DNA from: VXPW01 sp965115815
GTDB taxonomy: Bacteria > Pseudomonadota > Alphaproteobacteria > TMED109
NCBI GenBank assembly: GCA_965115815.1
Contig: OZ220465.1
Span: 1,860,001 to 1,924,000, forward strand
DNA: 64,000 nt
Direction of reading: 5' to 3'
The position numbers and the translations under genes are program-made. Shown here piece by piece: positions 1 to 10,487 of this stretch; the stretch's first letter is position 1, and each line of letters starts with the position of its first letter. The notes below the pieces were generated by a model, which did no database searches, was not told where the DNA came from, and saw nothing but the letters and a program-made list of their open reading frames with translations.

Positions 1-844
1 GCTGCAGTACGCCGAGTGTGATGATTCCGGCGACAATGGTGGGCCCCATCATGATGTAGGGGACGATGACTCCGAACTGGAGGTACGACCATTTGGCGAT
101 GTCGAAATAGAGATAGTGCTTGTAGAGACGAAAGTAATTTTTCCGGACGTTGACGAACAGCTGACCGACCGTCTCCGGTTCGGCCCGGGCCTCGTGATCC
201 TCTCCGTACACCAGTTCCTTGCGGTACGCCGCCTCGACTTTCTGGTTGTTGAACTCCAGGCCCGGCAGCTTGATACCCACGACCGCCAGCAGCACCGTGC
301 CGGCCGCTGCCGACACGATCGCAAGGTATACGAGAGAGTGGGGGACGGCGCCGATCCACGGGAGTTCGGCCACGTGTGCGCTCAGGCCCCAGAGGAGCGG
401 CAGAAACGCGATCAGCGTCATCACTGATCGCATGAAGGCCACTCCCAGTCCTTCGACGATCCGCGCAAACCGCATCGTGTCTTCCTGCACGCGCTGGGCT
501 GCGCCTTCAATATGGCGAACCTGGTCCCAATACGACATGTAGTAGTCGTTCATCGCCGTTCGCCAGCGAAACACATAGTGGCGCACGTAGAATTCCAGAA
601 CCACGGCCACAGTGACGTAAATCGCTGCGATTTCGGCGAAAGTCAGGCATTTCGAAAGGAAATCGGTGAATTCAACGGTACCCGGTTCGGCCAGCGCCTG
701 CTGCAGCGTGTCGTAGAAGTCGCCGAACCATTCGTTGATTCGGACATCCAACTGAACCTTGTACCATGTGACTCCCAAGATCGCGAAACTGCCGAACAAC
801 GACCAGTGCATCCAATTCCGATTGGCAAAGAACGATCTGAACAT
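1..844 (-). CDS. sbmA: SbmA/BacA-type peptide transporter, 3' end cut by window edge
   Basis: The minus strand reads open from an ATG at 842-844 to the window edge, 281 codons. The product would be an inner-membrane, proton-driven importer of peptide antibiotics and related compounds (SbmA/BacA family). The match is strong over the family's most conserved core: YVFRWRTAMN, then RHIEGAAQRVQEDTMRFA, then LLAVVGIKLPGLEF and AAYRKELVYGED, all in the order found in E. coli SbmA. Several hydrophobic segments separate them. The N-terminus is shorter than in E. coli SbmA and begins directly at the equivalent of the third membrane segment, so either the protein is a short form or translation starts upstream; no upstream extension was found. 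The C-terminal end lies outside the window. Its orientation is divergent from glnS. Confidence 0.9.
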   Translation of the reverse strand, partial: MFRSFFANRNWMHWSLFGSFAILGVTWYKVQLDVRINEWFGDFYDTLQQALAEPGTVEFTDFLSKCLTFAEIAAIYVTVAVVLEFYVRHYVFRWRTAMNDYYMSYWDQVRHIEGAAQRVQEDTMRFARIVEGLGVAFMRSVMTLIAFLPLLWGLSAHVAELPWIGAVPHSLVYLAIVSAAAGTVLLAVVGIKLPGLEFNNQKVEAAYRKELVYGEDHEARAEPETVGQLFVNVRKNYFRLYKHYLYFDIAKWSYLQFGVIVPYIMMGPTIVAGIITLGVLQ

Positions 845-1624
845 GCGGTTTCTCCGACGGAACCGGTATCGGTTGGCCGTCCGTAAAGGCATCTGCTCGA
901 CCCGGACCTACGACCGCTTCTGGCCTGCCGATCGGACTGGGTGCGGTTTCCGCCGTGGAACGTGGAATGAGGGTGAGGAAAGGTGTCGCCGGGCCCCGAC
1001 CGCGATTCGGAGAAGCCACCGACGCACAATCTAGTCGTGACGCGAAGGCCTCCAAGTCCGGCATCTTCCCGCTGTGGCCGGGCCGGATCCCGGACCGCGG
1101 GACCGACGGGCGACGGCACGGGCAGACAGCCCGGCCGCACATGAGCGACGGAACCCGGCCTCTGCGGATGTCGGCCCGTGCCCTGACCGGCAAGCAGTTC
1201 GGTCCGATGCCTGACGTCGTCCTCTCCGGTTACGGTGACGGGACGGAGCCAGCGGGACCGCATGGTGGGCAAGAAGGGGAGGTTGGCGCGGAAAGGACGG
1301 CCGGCGCGCGGATCGCAGTCGTGCAGCCGACGGCGGCACGATGAACCGTGTCCGCTTGCACCCCCTGTCATCCTTGTCGGCCGCAACGAGCGGAACCATC
1401 CCGCGGGTATCGCCGTCCCGGTCTGGCCTACACTGCCGGCTCCGGCCCGGCCGACCGTCCTTGCAGGCGCGTGTGGCCGTTTCCCGAAGGGATTTCCGGG
1501 CAGATCTCGGCCGGCGCAGTCCGAAAATTGCTCACCGGGCCCGGATCTCCGGCTGCCCTTGGCGGCTCCGGCAGAATCTGGCAGACAGTCCGGATCTGGG
1601 ATGCGGATGCGCGAGGGCCTTGCC
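845..1624. other. intergenic region without recognised gene
   Basis: About 780 bases between the divergent sbmA and glnS genes. Open frames exist on both strands but their translations are rich in Arg, Gly and Pro and show no domain or motif. The promoters of both flanking genes must lie here, but no clear consensus element could be picked out. Confidence 0.5.
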
Positions 1625-3352
1625 ATGAGAGATTCCCGGAGTCCTTCCGACGGGATTCAGCACGACTTCCTGCGGGAAACCGTACGTCGGGATCTCGAGT
1701 CCGGCCGGATCGCTTCCGTCGTCACGCGGTTTCCGCCGGAGCCCAACGGCTACCTGCACATCGGACACGCCAAGTCCATATGTCTGAATTTCGGGATTGC
1801 AGAGGAGTTCGGTGGGCGCTGCCATCTGCGGCTTGACGATACCAACCCGGCTCGGGAGACGCAGGAGTACATTGAGGCAATCATGACTGATGTGCGCTGG
1901 CTCGGCTTCGACTGGGGGGTTCATCGGTACTTTGCGTCGGACTATTTCGAGCAGCTGTACGCTTGGGCCGAGCATCTGATCCGGGTCGGCAAGGCATACG
2001 TCGATGATCAGACGGCGGAGACCATCCGACACCTTCGGGGGACGCTGACGAGGCCCGGTACCGACAGTCCGTTCCGCACGCGCACTCCCGGCGAGAATCT
2101 GGAACTGTTCCGGAGGATGCGGGCCGGTGAGTTTCTGGATGGGCAGCGCGTGCTGCGGGCCAAGATCGACATGGAGTCCGGCAACATCAATCTTCGCGAT
2201 CCCGTGCTGTACCGCATCCTGCGGACCGCCCATCCCCGCACCGGAACCGCATGGTCGATCTACCCCACCTATGATTTCGCGCACGGTCAGTCCGATGCCA
2301 TCGAAGGCGTCACGCACTCGATCTGCACGTTGGAGTTCGAAGATCATCGACCGCTGTACGACTGGCTGATCGATAATCTTCCGGTTCCTGCCCGTCCCCG
2401 TCAGTACGAGTTTGCACGGCTGAACCTGTCCCACACGGTCCTCTCGAAACGTCGTCTCGACCGGCTTGTACGTGAAGGCCATGTGGATGGCTGGGACGAC
2501 CCGCGACTGCCCACGCTGCGGGGCCTGCGCCGTCGCGGCTACCCACCCGCGGCCATTCGCGACTTCGTCCGGCGAATTGGGGTTACCAAGCGCGACAACA
2601 TGGTCGAGCTCGCCATGCTGGAGCATTGCGCACGTGAAGTACTGAACCGGACGGCGGACCGTCGAATGGCGGTTCTGCGTCCGTTGAAGATGGTGGTGGA
2701 GAACTACCCTTCCGACTTGGTCGAGCACCTCGAAGCGGTCAATAATCCGGAAGACCGGACGGCAGGGACAAGGCTGATTCCTTTTGCGCGGGAACTGTAC
2801 ATCGAGCAGGATGATTTCATGGAGAATCCGCCGCGAAATTTCTTCCGTCTGTCTCCCGGCCGGGAGGTCCGCCTGCGCTATGCATATCTTGTGACGTGCC
2901 GCGATGTCGTGAAGAACGCATCGGGGGAGATCGTGGAACTTCGCTGCACCTATGATCCCGATACCCGTGGCGGTCAGGCGCCGGACAGTCGTCGGGTCCG
3001 GGGGACCCTGCACTGGGTCTCTGCGCAGCATGCGCTCTCTGCCACAGTTCGTTTGTACAGGCCGTTGTTTCTCTGCCCCGATCCGGGAGGAGCGGACGGC
3101 AGCGCCTGCGATTGGCCCGATCCATCGTCGGAGGAGGTGTTGGACGGGTGCAGGATCGAGCCCGTCCTGGCCGAGCTTACGCCCGACACGACGGTACAGT
3201 TCGAGCGTCGAGGCTACTTTTGTCTGGATCGTACCAGCAGGCCGGGGCACCTTGTGATGAATCGAACCGTAGCGTTGCGCGACAGCTGGAACAGAACCGA
3301 GCGGCAGAATGCCCGCTCGACTGAATTCCGCGCCGGCCCCCCAACCGCGTAG
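1625..3352 (+). CDS. glnS: glutaminyl-tRNA synthetase (GlnRS)
   Basis: Class I aminoacyl-tRNA synthetase that charges tRNA-Gln with glutamine in the cytoplasm. The protein from ATG 1625 is 575 residues, close to the 550-560 usual for bacterial GlnRS. Residues 37-50 carry PPEPNGYLHIGHAK with the HIGH signature at 45-48; the KMSKS-equivalent loop is VLSKR at about 272-276, as in GlnRS/GluRS enzymes. LRLDDTNP (about 68-75) and the C-terminal anticodon-binding beta-barrels (about 345-575) follow in order. An upstream in-frame extension exists, but ATG 1625 was chosen because a purine-rich GAGGG precedes it and homology begins soon after. Most alphaproteobacteria lack GlnRS and use the GatCAB amidotransferase route, so the presence of this gene is notable. 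A long antisense frame opposite the gene is a GC artefact. Confidence 0.95.
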   Translation: MRDSRSPSDGIQHDFLRETVRRDLESGRIASVVTRFPPEPNGYLHIGHAKSICLNFGIAEEFGGRCHLRLDDTNPARETQEYIEAIMTDVRWLGFDWGVHRYFASDYFEQLYAWAEHLIRVGKAYVDDQTAETIRHLRGTLTRPGTDSPFRTRTPGENLELFRRMRAGEFLDGQRVLRAKIDMESGNINLRDPVLYRILRTAHPRTGTAWSIYPTYDFAHGQSDAIEGVTHSICTLEFEDHRPLYDWLIDNLPVPARPRQYEFARLNLSHTVLSKRRLDRLVREGHVDGWDDPRLPTLRGLRRRGYPPAAIRDFVRRIGVTKRDNMVELAMLEHCAREVLNRTADRRMAVLRPLKMVVENYPSDLVEHLEAVNNPEDRTAGTRLIPFARELYIEQDDFMENPPRNFFRLSPGREVRLRYAYLVTCRDVVKNASGEIVELRCTYDPDTRGGQAPDSRRVRGTLHWVSAQHALSATVRLYRPLFLCPDPGGADGSACDWPDPSSEEVLDGCRIEPVLAELTPDTTVQFERRGYFCLDRTSRPGHLVMNRTVALRDSWNRTERQNARSTEFRAGPPTA

Positions 3353-4151
3353 CCGGCACCCGGCAAGATCATCCCTCGCCAAGATCCCGGGAGATCCGCC
3401 GCCGGAGTTCTGCCGGTTGCGGGGGTGTACACCGGCTTCCCGATCGCCTCCGTGCGGGAATCGGTTCCGACCGAAACCGTTATTCTGCAGGCTGTTCCGG
3501 TTCTCGGGTGCGATCGCGACCGGAGGGGTTCGGAAGGGACCCCCGAGAAGGCAGAGTGATTCCGGTTCCGATCCGGGCGCTCGTCCGGAGGTTCCGGCTC
3601 GGGCCGGAGTACCGCAGAGCGCGGGCCGGGCTTCGAATGTTCCCGACCTTGCGGAGGATCGCGGTGGGGGGCGGCGGGTTGCACGGGGCGCGGCGGCGCG
3701 GTCCCTGCCCGGTGCTCGGACGCGAGCGATCCATCTTCCAGTCGATCTCGCGGGGATCGGAAGGGGCCTCGACGGCCCGAAATCCGGGCTCCGCTCGTGC
3801 ATCCGTTCCGGCGCGGCATCGCTCCGGGAAAGGCATGGGATCCGCGGACCTCCGGTCGCATGCGTGAACGGTGCAGGGCAGGGAGGCTTGGTCAACGTCG
3901 CCTCCCAGCCCGTTGCGTATTGAGGCCGCCTTCGGGATCAGCTACGGTTGCACCGATGGGTCTGCCGCGGTCTTGCGGGATCGGCTGCGGCCCCGAATTC
4001 GGCACGGGAGAATGCAGGTCATGACGGGGACGGCGGGCGATATCGGGATGCATGACCTGCGGCGGTCCGGGCGGGGCGTGAGCGCCTCACGCGCGCGCGA
4101 CCTCGAACTCGTTGCCCCCCCCCTCAAGAGTCAGGGCGCGGGGCTGAGCCG
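3353..4151. other. intergenic region without recognised gene
   Basis: About 800 bases between glnS and the large secreted protein. No reading frame gives a recognisable product. The stretch should hold the promoter of the autotransporter-like gene; no clear -10/-35 pair or terminator could be assigned. Confidence 0.5.
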
Positions 4152-7100
4152 GTGGGCACCCCCGGGAGAACCGCCCGCCGCCTGAAGGCGGCATTCGCTG
4201 CCCTCTTCCTCATCGCGCTGGCCGCCGCCCTCGCGCCGCAGGACGCGCAGGCGCAAGTGACCGTTACCCTCACCGCCACGCCGGGGCCGGGGCAGGTGAC
4301 ACTCACATGGACCACTTCTTCGCCGACGCCAGCCGGATTCCTTGTTACAAGACTCTCTCATAGACCCGCCGGTGGATCCTACCAGAGTAAGACACTGACT
4401 AGCGCGAACTCCGGCAGCTACACGCTGACCGGGTTGACACCTGGCACGTCCTACGACTTCTTTCTCAGCAATAACTGGTCCGGTCATGGCCAGGTGGATT
4501 CGAATACAGTTTCCGCGACCCCGACGGCGGTCACGACGCTCGCCGCCCCGACGGGTCTGACGGCGACGCCCGGCGGCCCCGCGCAGGTGTTGCTGACGTG
4601 GACCAAGCCGACCGGCACGATCACCGGCTACAAGCTGCGCTACGCCAAGACGCCGTCAAAGGCCAGCGCCACCTGGGCCGCCATGACGGGTTCGGGCGCG
4701 AACACCGTGAGGCACATGGTGACGGGTCTGGACAACGCCGCCGAATACAGTTTCATGATCCGTGCGGTGAACGCCTCCGGCGACGGCGCCGCCACGGGCT
4801 GGGTGACGGCGACGCCTGCGGACAGCTGCCCTGGCGTGGGAGCACCGACGAACCTGAGCCTTGCGCCGCGTTCGGACGGGTTTGCCGTCACTTGGAACGC
4901 CCCGACCGATATCTTACGCAACGGCTGGGAATTGTCTTACAAGAAGACCGGAGGCAGTTCGAGCTCTGTCACGATCTCGGATGCCGCCGCGACCAGCCAC
5001 ACGCTGACCGGCCTGGAGGCCGGCACCGAATACGAGATCGCTCTTCAAGCGACGCATCCTGTCAATCCCGATCCTACTGCGTCATGCCCTCCAGGCTCCC
5101 GCGCAAAAGCCACCGGCACGACCCTCGCGGCCGCTTCCACCAAGACGATCACCCTGTCGGCTACCTCGACCTCGATCGCCGAGGGCAACACCGGTTCGAC
5201 GGACGTGACGGTGACCGCCACGCTCGGCGAGGGAGCGCCGGCGGACTTTTCGATCACCCTTGGTTCTGACATCACCACCGGCACGGCCCAAGGCTCCAAC
5301 AAGGGGCAGGACCAGTGCACCGCGCCCCTGAACCCGGCGGATACCGACTGGTGCTGGCCGAACAGTGACGCTTCGGTCTCCATCGCCGCAGGCGAGACCG
5401 AGGGCACGAGGACCCTTCGCATTCTCGGCGACACCCGGGACGAGCCGAACGAGACCATCAAGCTGCTTGGTTACAAGTCCGGCTGGACCTCCGGCAAACT
5501 CACCCTGACCATCACCGACGACGACGATCCCCCCACCGTCGCCGTCCCCGCGGCGCCGACGGGGTTGTCGGCGGAGGCGGGCAACCGTCAGGTGAAGCTG
5601 ACGTGGACCGATCCGGACGACGATTCGATCACGAGGTATCGGGTGCAGCAGAGGAAGGGCAGCGCCGCCTGGGGCAGCTGGACCGCGATTTCCGGTTCGG
5701 ACGCGGACACCACGACCCACACGGTGACGGGTCTGGACAACGATGTGGAGTACCGCTTCCGCATCCGGGCGCGGAACAGCGGCGGCAACGGCGCCGCGTC
5801 GGCGGTGGTGGAGGCGACGCCGTCGGCGTCGGCGGCGGTTCCCAAGCCGGTGCTGAGCGCCGAACCGGGTTACGCCAGGGTCACCCTGAGCTGGAGCGCC
5901 TTGTCGGGTGTGACGGTTGCGAGCTGGGGTTATCAGTACAAGCCCGCGGGCGGCAGCTGGATCAGGACCCGGACGGTCACCGGCGGCAGCACGACGAGCA
6001 CCACGGTGACGGGTCTGACGATCGGGACGGAATACACGTTCCGGCTGTTCGCCGCGGTCGGTCCCGGTGTGCAGTCGGTGTGGTCGGACCAGGTGAAGGC
6101 GACGCCGACGAACACGGTTCCCAAGCCGGTCCTGACGGCGGCAGGAGGCGATGCCTCGGTCACCCTGAGCTGGAGCGGCCTGTCGGGCATTCCGATAACG
6201 AGCTGGGGCTACCAGTACAAGAGCACGGGGGGCTGGAACACGACCACGACGGTCACGGGCAGAAGCCGGACGAGCGTCCGGGTGACGGGGCTGACGAAGG
6301 GGACGGACTACACGTTCCGCCTGTTTGCGGCGGTCCGTCCCGGGGTGCAGTCGGTGTGGTCGGACGAGGTGACGGCGAAGACCGATCCGGCGGCCCCGGT
6401 TCTGACGGCGGCGACCTCGACGACGAACGGGCAGATCGACCTGACCTGGACCCATGCCGGCGGCTCGAACGAGTTGTCGGATGCGGACGACTATGTGAAA
6501 GACGCGGCCAAGTTCCATTGGTGGAGAGCGCAGACCCGGCTGAAGGGCGAAACCGCCTGGACGGATCGCAGTCTCAACCAGGCCAGTGCCAGACAGAACC
6601 CGGGCTCTCGCAGCAATCGGCTTCTGCTGGACTATCCTGACGGGGCATCGGTCGAGGTCCGGGTTCGGGCAACGGGCTATCGCATGGCGGGTGTCGCCGG
6701 GGGAACGGGCAACCTTCAGGGTCCCTGGTCGAACATCCGTACGGTGACCTTCAAGGACGACACCACGGCGGCGCTCACGCTGACCGGGACGCCGGTGACG
6801 GTGGCGCCCGGTTCCACGGCGACCTACACGGTGGCGCTGACGAAGGCGTATGCGGGGACGCTGCGGGTGACGAGCGACGCCACGGCGGCGGCGCGGGTAA
6901 GTCCGGCGAGCCTGACCTTCACGACGAGCAACTACAGCACGGCGCGGACGGTGACGGTGACCGGGGTGGCGAACGGCACGGCGGTGATCAACCACGCCTT
7001 CCGGCTGACGGGGGCTTCTGCGGATGCGATCCCGGATGCGGGCACGGTGGACGTGACGGTGGCCGATACGCCGGGGGTGACGGTGTCGACGGCGGCGCTG

Positions 7101-9830
7101 ACGGTGGCGGAGGGCGGCAGCAAGACGTACACGATGCGGCTGAACACGCCGCCGACATCGGATGTGACGATCACGGTGGCGGGCATGTCGGGAGACGTGA
7201 CGGTGACGGGTTCGCCGCTGACCTTCACCCGGACCGACTGGAACCAGCCGCAGACGGTGACGGTGAACGCAGGCGAGGATGGAGACACGACAGAGGACGA
7301 CGACGTGACGCTGACCCACAGCGCCTCGGGCGGGGACTACGGCTCGGTGAGCATCGCCTCGGTGGTGGTGCGCGTGGCGGAGAAGGATGCGGTGCCGGCG
7401 GCACCGGCCGGCTTGGCCGGCGCGGCGGGCAACGGTTCGGTGACGCTGAGCTGGACCGACCCGGACAACCCGACCATCACGAAGTGGCAGTACCGGCAGA
7501 AGTCCGGCAGCGGCGACTGGGGCGCGTGGGAGGACATTCCCGGTTCCGATGCGGGCACCACCCGCTACGAGGTGAGCGGTCTGACCAACGGCACCGCCTA
7601 CCAGTTCGAGGTGCGCGCGGTGAACGGGGCCGGCAACGGCGCCGCCGGCCCGGAGGATGAGGATGCGCCGGTAACGGCGACGCCGGCGGCTCCCACGACG
7701 CCCGGCGGCGGCAGCGGCGGCGGCGGTGGCGGCGGCACGACGTCCGAACCCCCCGACGGGGGCGGGGTGACGGTGACGCCGACCGCGCTGACGGTGGCGG
7801 AGGGGCGCAGCGCCGCCTACACGGTGGTGCTGGACACGGAGCCCTCGGGCGAGGTCACGGTGACGGTGGGCGGCGCCTCGGGCGAGGTGACGGTGGACCC
7901 GACGAGCCTGACCTTCACGACGACCAACTGGGACACGGCGCAGACGGTGACGGTGCGCGCGGGGACCGACGAGGACACGACCGACGACACGGCGACGCTG
8001 ACGCACAGCGCCTCGGGCGGCGGCTACGGTTCGGTGACCGTCGCTTCGGTGACGGTGACGGTGACGGACACGACGCTGTGGCCGGTGCTGACGCTGGCGG
8101 AGGATCCGGCGGCGGTGACCGAGGGGGAGGCCATCCGCCTGGTGGTGACGTCCGACCGGGCGCGGACGGGCGATCTGTCGGTCAACCTGACGCTGTCGGC
8201 GCGCCCGGCCAGCGGGTTCGATGCCGGGGACGTTCCGGGCGGTCTGGGTCCGCGTGCGTTCGAGGCGGTGTTCGGCGCCGCGGCGCGCACCACAGGCGTG
8301 GTGACGATCCCGACGGCGGCGGATGCGGAAGCGGAAGGCGCGGAGGGCTACCGGATCACGCTGCGCGCGGGGTCGGGCTACACGGTGGGGAGCGACGCGG
8401 TGGCCGAGGGCGTGGTGCGCGACCGGGCGGCGGGTTCCGTGGCGCGGTCGAACCGGGTGCATGCGGCGGTGCTGCCGCAGGTGGCGGCGGCGGCGATGTC
8501 GCAGACGCTGGGGGCGGTGGCGGGGCGCATCGAGGGGGTGGCGTCCGGCGCGGGGGGCGGAACGGTGCAGTTCGGCGCCCGGCCGCAGGCGGTGGCGGAC
8601 GACCGGGCGGTCGGGCGGCACCGGGCCCCGGCCGGCCCGACCCTGCGGGAGATGCTGGACGGGGCTTCCTTCACGCTGGCGCTCGGCGGGGGTGGGTTGC
8701 TGCCGCCGGCGGCGGTGTGGGGCCGGGGCGCGTGGGGATCGCTGTCGGGTTCGGAGGCGGGGGTGTCGTGGGACGGCGGTCTGTGGTCGGCGCAGGTGGG
8801 GGCGGACGTGCGGGTGCGTCCGGACCTGCTGGCCGGAGCGGCGCTGTCGCATGCGCGGGGCGAGCTGGACACGGAGGTGACCGGCGAGGATGGCCGGGTG
8901 CAGGGAGTCCACGAGACCACGATCACGTCGGTGCATCCCTATGCGGCGTGGCTGGCGCCGGACGGCTCGACCCTGTGGGCGAGTCTCGGCTACGGGACCG
9001 GCGAAGTGCGGATGGCCGAGGTCGGCGCGGCGGTGCGCCGCGCCGACCTCGCGCAGTGGAGCGCGGCGGCGGGCGGTCGGCGCGTTCTGGTCGAGGATGC
9101 GGACCTCATCGCGGGCGGGGTGACGCGCTTGGCGGTGAAGGGCGAGGGTGCGGCGGCGCATCTGCGCACGGGGGCCGAGGACGGTCTGGCGGGGCGGACC
9201 GCGAAGACGACGCGTCTGCGGCTGCGGCTGGAGGGATCGCACGAGCGCGCGCGGGCGGACGGTGCGACGCTGACGCCGTCGCTGGAGGCGGGGGTGCGCC
9301 ACGACGGGGGCGCGGTCGGTCGGGGCTTCGGCGCGGAGGCCGGTGCGAGCGTGACCTGGCGGGATCCGGCGAAGGGTCTGACGGCGGAGGTGCGCACGCG
9401 GCTGCTGGCGGCGCACGAGGCGGACCGGGACGAGTGGGGGGTGAGCGCGCTTGTGCGCCTCGACCCCGGGGCCGACGGGCGGGGTACGTTCCTCGTCTTC
9501 GGTCCCGCGCACGGCGCGACGGACAGCGGTCTCGGTCGGATGTTCGAGCACGGCCTGCCTCCGGGCGGGGCGGCGGCGGACGCGGCCGCGCACCGGGGGA
9601 GCCGTCTGGAGGCGGAGTTCGGCCACGGGTTCGGCCGTCCCGGCCCGGGGCCGCGGGCGGTGGTGACCCCGCATGCCGGGCTGAGCCTGGCGGCGGCGGG
9701 CGGGCGCACGCTGCGGCTCGGCGCGCGCTACCGCCTCGGCGCGGGGGTCTCCCTCGGCGCCGAGGGCACGCACCGGCCGGCGCCGGATCCCGAAGACCGC
9801 CTCCTGCTGCGCGGCGCGCTCCGCTGGTAG
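4152..9830 (+). CDS. giant fibronectin-III / Calx-beta repeat protein with autotransporter barrel
   Basis: An 1892-residue predicted surface protein. The GTG start at 4152 puts a signal peptide at about residues 10-34 (hydrophobic core ending QAQA). The passenger region has about seven fibronectin-III domains (roughly 35-325 and 462-860), each with the TGLxxGTxYxF and LxWxxP pattern, and one more at about 1085-1180. Interspersed are Calx-beta or cadherin-like domains carrying the tags TVAEG and LTHSASGGDYGS (about 332-455, 870-1080, 1206-1425). A Gly-rich linker lies near 1185-1205. The last about 460 residues are rich in Gly and alternating hydrophobics and end in LRGALRW, a terminal aromatic typical of outer-membrane barrels. 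The likely route is Sec export, then type V self-transport, with a role in adhesion or host contact. Repeats share sequence at DNA level, which invites copy-number change. The barrel assignment rests on pattern, not alignment. Confidence 0.85.
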   Translation: MGTPGRTARRLKAAFAALFLIALAAALAPQDAQAQVTVTLTATPGPGQVTLTWTTSSPTPAGFLVTRLSHRPAGGSYQSKTLTSANSGSYTLTGLTPGTSYDFFLSNNWSGHGQVDSNTVSATPTAVTTLAAPTGLTATPGGPAQVLLTWTKPTGTITGYKLRYAKTPSKASATWAAMTGSGANTVRHMVTGLDNAAEYSFMIRAVNASGDGAATGWVTATPADSCPGVGAPTNLSLAPRSDGFAVTWNAPTDILRNGWELSYKKTGGSSSSVTISDAAATSHTLTGLEAGTEYEIALQATHPVNPDPTASCPPGSRAKATGTTLAAASTKTITLSATSTSIAEGNTGSTDVTVTATLGEGAPADFSITLGSDITTGTAQGSNKGQDQCTAPLNPADTDWCWPNSDASVSIAAGETEGTRTLRILGDTRDEPNETIKLLGYKSGWTSGKLTLTITDDDDPPTVAVPAAPTGLSAEAGNRQVKLTWTDPDDDSITRYRVQQRKGSAAWGSWTAISGSDADTTTHTVTGLDNDVEYRFRIRARNSGGNGAASAVVEATPSASAAVPKPVLSAEPGYARVTLSWSALSGVTVASWGYQYKPAGGSWIRTRTVTGGSTTSTTVTGLTIGTEYTFRLFAAVGPGVQSVWSDQVKATPTNTVPKPVLTAAGGDASVTLSWSGLSGIPITSWGYQYKSTGGWNTTTTVTGRSRTSVRVTGLTKGTDYTFRLFAAVRPGVQSVWSDEVTAKTDPAAPVLTAATSTTNGQIDLTWTHAGGSNELSDADDYVKDAAKFHWWRAQTRLKGETAWTDRSLNQASARQNPGSRSNRLLLDYPDGASVEVRVRATGYRMAGVAGGTGNLQGPWSNIRTVTFKDDTTAALTLTGTPVTVAPGSTATYTVALTKAYAGTLRVTSDATAAARVSPASLTFTTSNYSTARTVTVTGVANGTAVINHAFRLTGASADAIPDAGTVDVTVADTPGVTVSTAALTVAEGGSKTYTMRLNTPPTSDVTITVAGMSGDVTVTGSPLTFTRTDWNQPQTVTVNAGEDGDTTEDDDVTLTHSASGGDYGSVSIASVVVRVAEKDAVPAAPAGLAGAAGNGSVTLSWTDPDNPTITKWQYRQKSGSGDWGAWEDIPGSDAGTTRYEVSGLTNGTAYQFEVRAVNGAGNGAAGPEDEDAPVTATPAAPTTPGGGSGGGGGGGTTSEPPDGGGVTVTPTALTVAEGRSAAYTVVLDTEPSGEVTVTVGGASGEVTVDPTSLTFTTTNWDTAQTVTVRAGTDEDTTDDTATLTHSASGGGYGSVTVASVTVTVTDTTLWPVLTLAEDPAAVTEGEAIRLVVTSDRARTGDLSVNLTLSARPASGFDAGDVPGGLGPRAFEAVFGAAARTTGVVTIPTAADAEAEGAEGYRITLRAGSGYTVGSDAVAEGVVRDRAAGSVARSNRVHAAVLPQVAAAAMSQTLGAVAGRIEGVASGAGGGTVQFGARPQAVADDRAVGRHRAPAGPTLREMLDGASFTLALGGGGLLPPAAVWGRGAWGSLSGSEAGVSWDGGLWSAQVGADVRVRPDLLAGAALSHARGELDTEVTGEDGRVQGVHETTITSVHPYAAWLAPDGSTLWASLGYGTGEVRMAEVGAAVRRADLAQWSAAAGGRRVLVEDADLIAGGVTRLAVKGEGAAAHLRTGAEDGLAGRTAKTTRLRLRLEGSHERARADGATLTPSLEAGVRHDGGAVGRGFGAEAGASVTWRDPAKGLTAEVRTRLLAAHEADRDEWGVSALVRLDPGADGRGTFLVFGPAHGATDSGLGRMFEHGLPPGGAAADAAAHRGSRLEAEFGHGFGRPGPGPRAVVTPHAGLSLAAAGGRTLRLGARYRLGAGVSLGAEGTHRPAPDPEDRLLLRGALRW

Positions 9831-10317
9831 GGGCGAAGCGCGCATTCCCGCCGCCGGCGGGCGCCCGGGCGCCCGCGCGCTTCTCCCCGCTCCCCACGGG
9901 CGGATGTGCGGCTCCGCATCGCTCGCGTCGGGCCTCTCGACGAGGATCCCGCAGCGTGGGCCGCGCCCCGCCGAGGGGCCGGACCGCGCCCGTCCGGGGC
10001 GGCGACGCGCGCCCGACCTCCTGCCGCCGGGCGTCGCGATCTCCGCCGCGACCCTCCCGCGCCGCAGTTCCGAGAGCGGGGTTCCGAAGCGGATGGGGTC
10101 GGCCGTCCGGTAGAGACGGGCCCGTTTCCGGTCCCTCGGTCGCCTGCTCCACGGAGCGCGATGTCCGACCGCCGCAACGCCGGCGACCGACGCGAAAGGC
10201 ACGAAGCCGCACTCGCTTCCGGTCGGCGGGCCGCACTCTTGCCAGACTGGGGTCGAGCCTGGTGACTTGCGACGAGAGATCTCCACCCCGGGCCGCGTCT
10301 CTCCGAGGAATTCACAA
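9831..10317. other. intergenic region without recognised gene
   Basis: About 490 very GC-rich bases after the autotransporter stop. Frames are open on several strands because of base composition only; nothing recognisable was found. Confidence 0.5.
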
Positions 10318-10487
10318 GTAGTGCATTTTATGGAAGGACATGCAGTACCGACAGGGCAACGTCCCACTAAATCCAGCCTGATCGCAGGGGATACGCCGTC
10401 ATGCGCACACAAAGAAGGACTCTTGGCATTTCGAAAAATCGGCAGCTGGTTTCCTGTACGATAGGTCAGGATTTCCCGGGCAGGCAC
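10318..10487. mobile_element. decayed copy of the 191-bp MITE family
   Basis: The core matches the MITE copies at 28069, 28507 and 58564: GACAGGGC, AATCCAGCCTGAT, GCCGTCAT and CAAAGAAGGA occur in the same order and spacing. The left tip TAGTGC and the right tip (GGATTTCCCGGGCAGGCAC) are degenerate but still resemble the family ends. Many substitutions indicate an old insertion far from the active stacks. Confidence 0.75.

Noticed and set aside
1532..3895. 787-codon antisense frame opposite glnS
   Set aside because: Same artefact; the sense gene has catalytic motifs in order.
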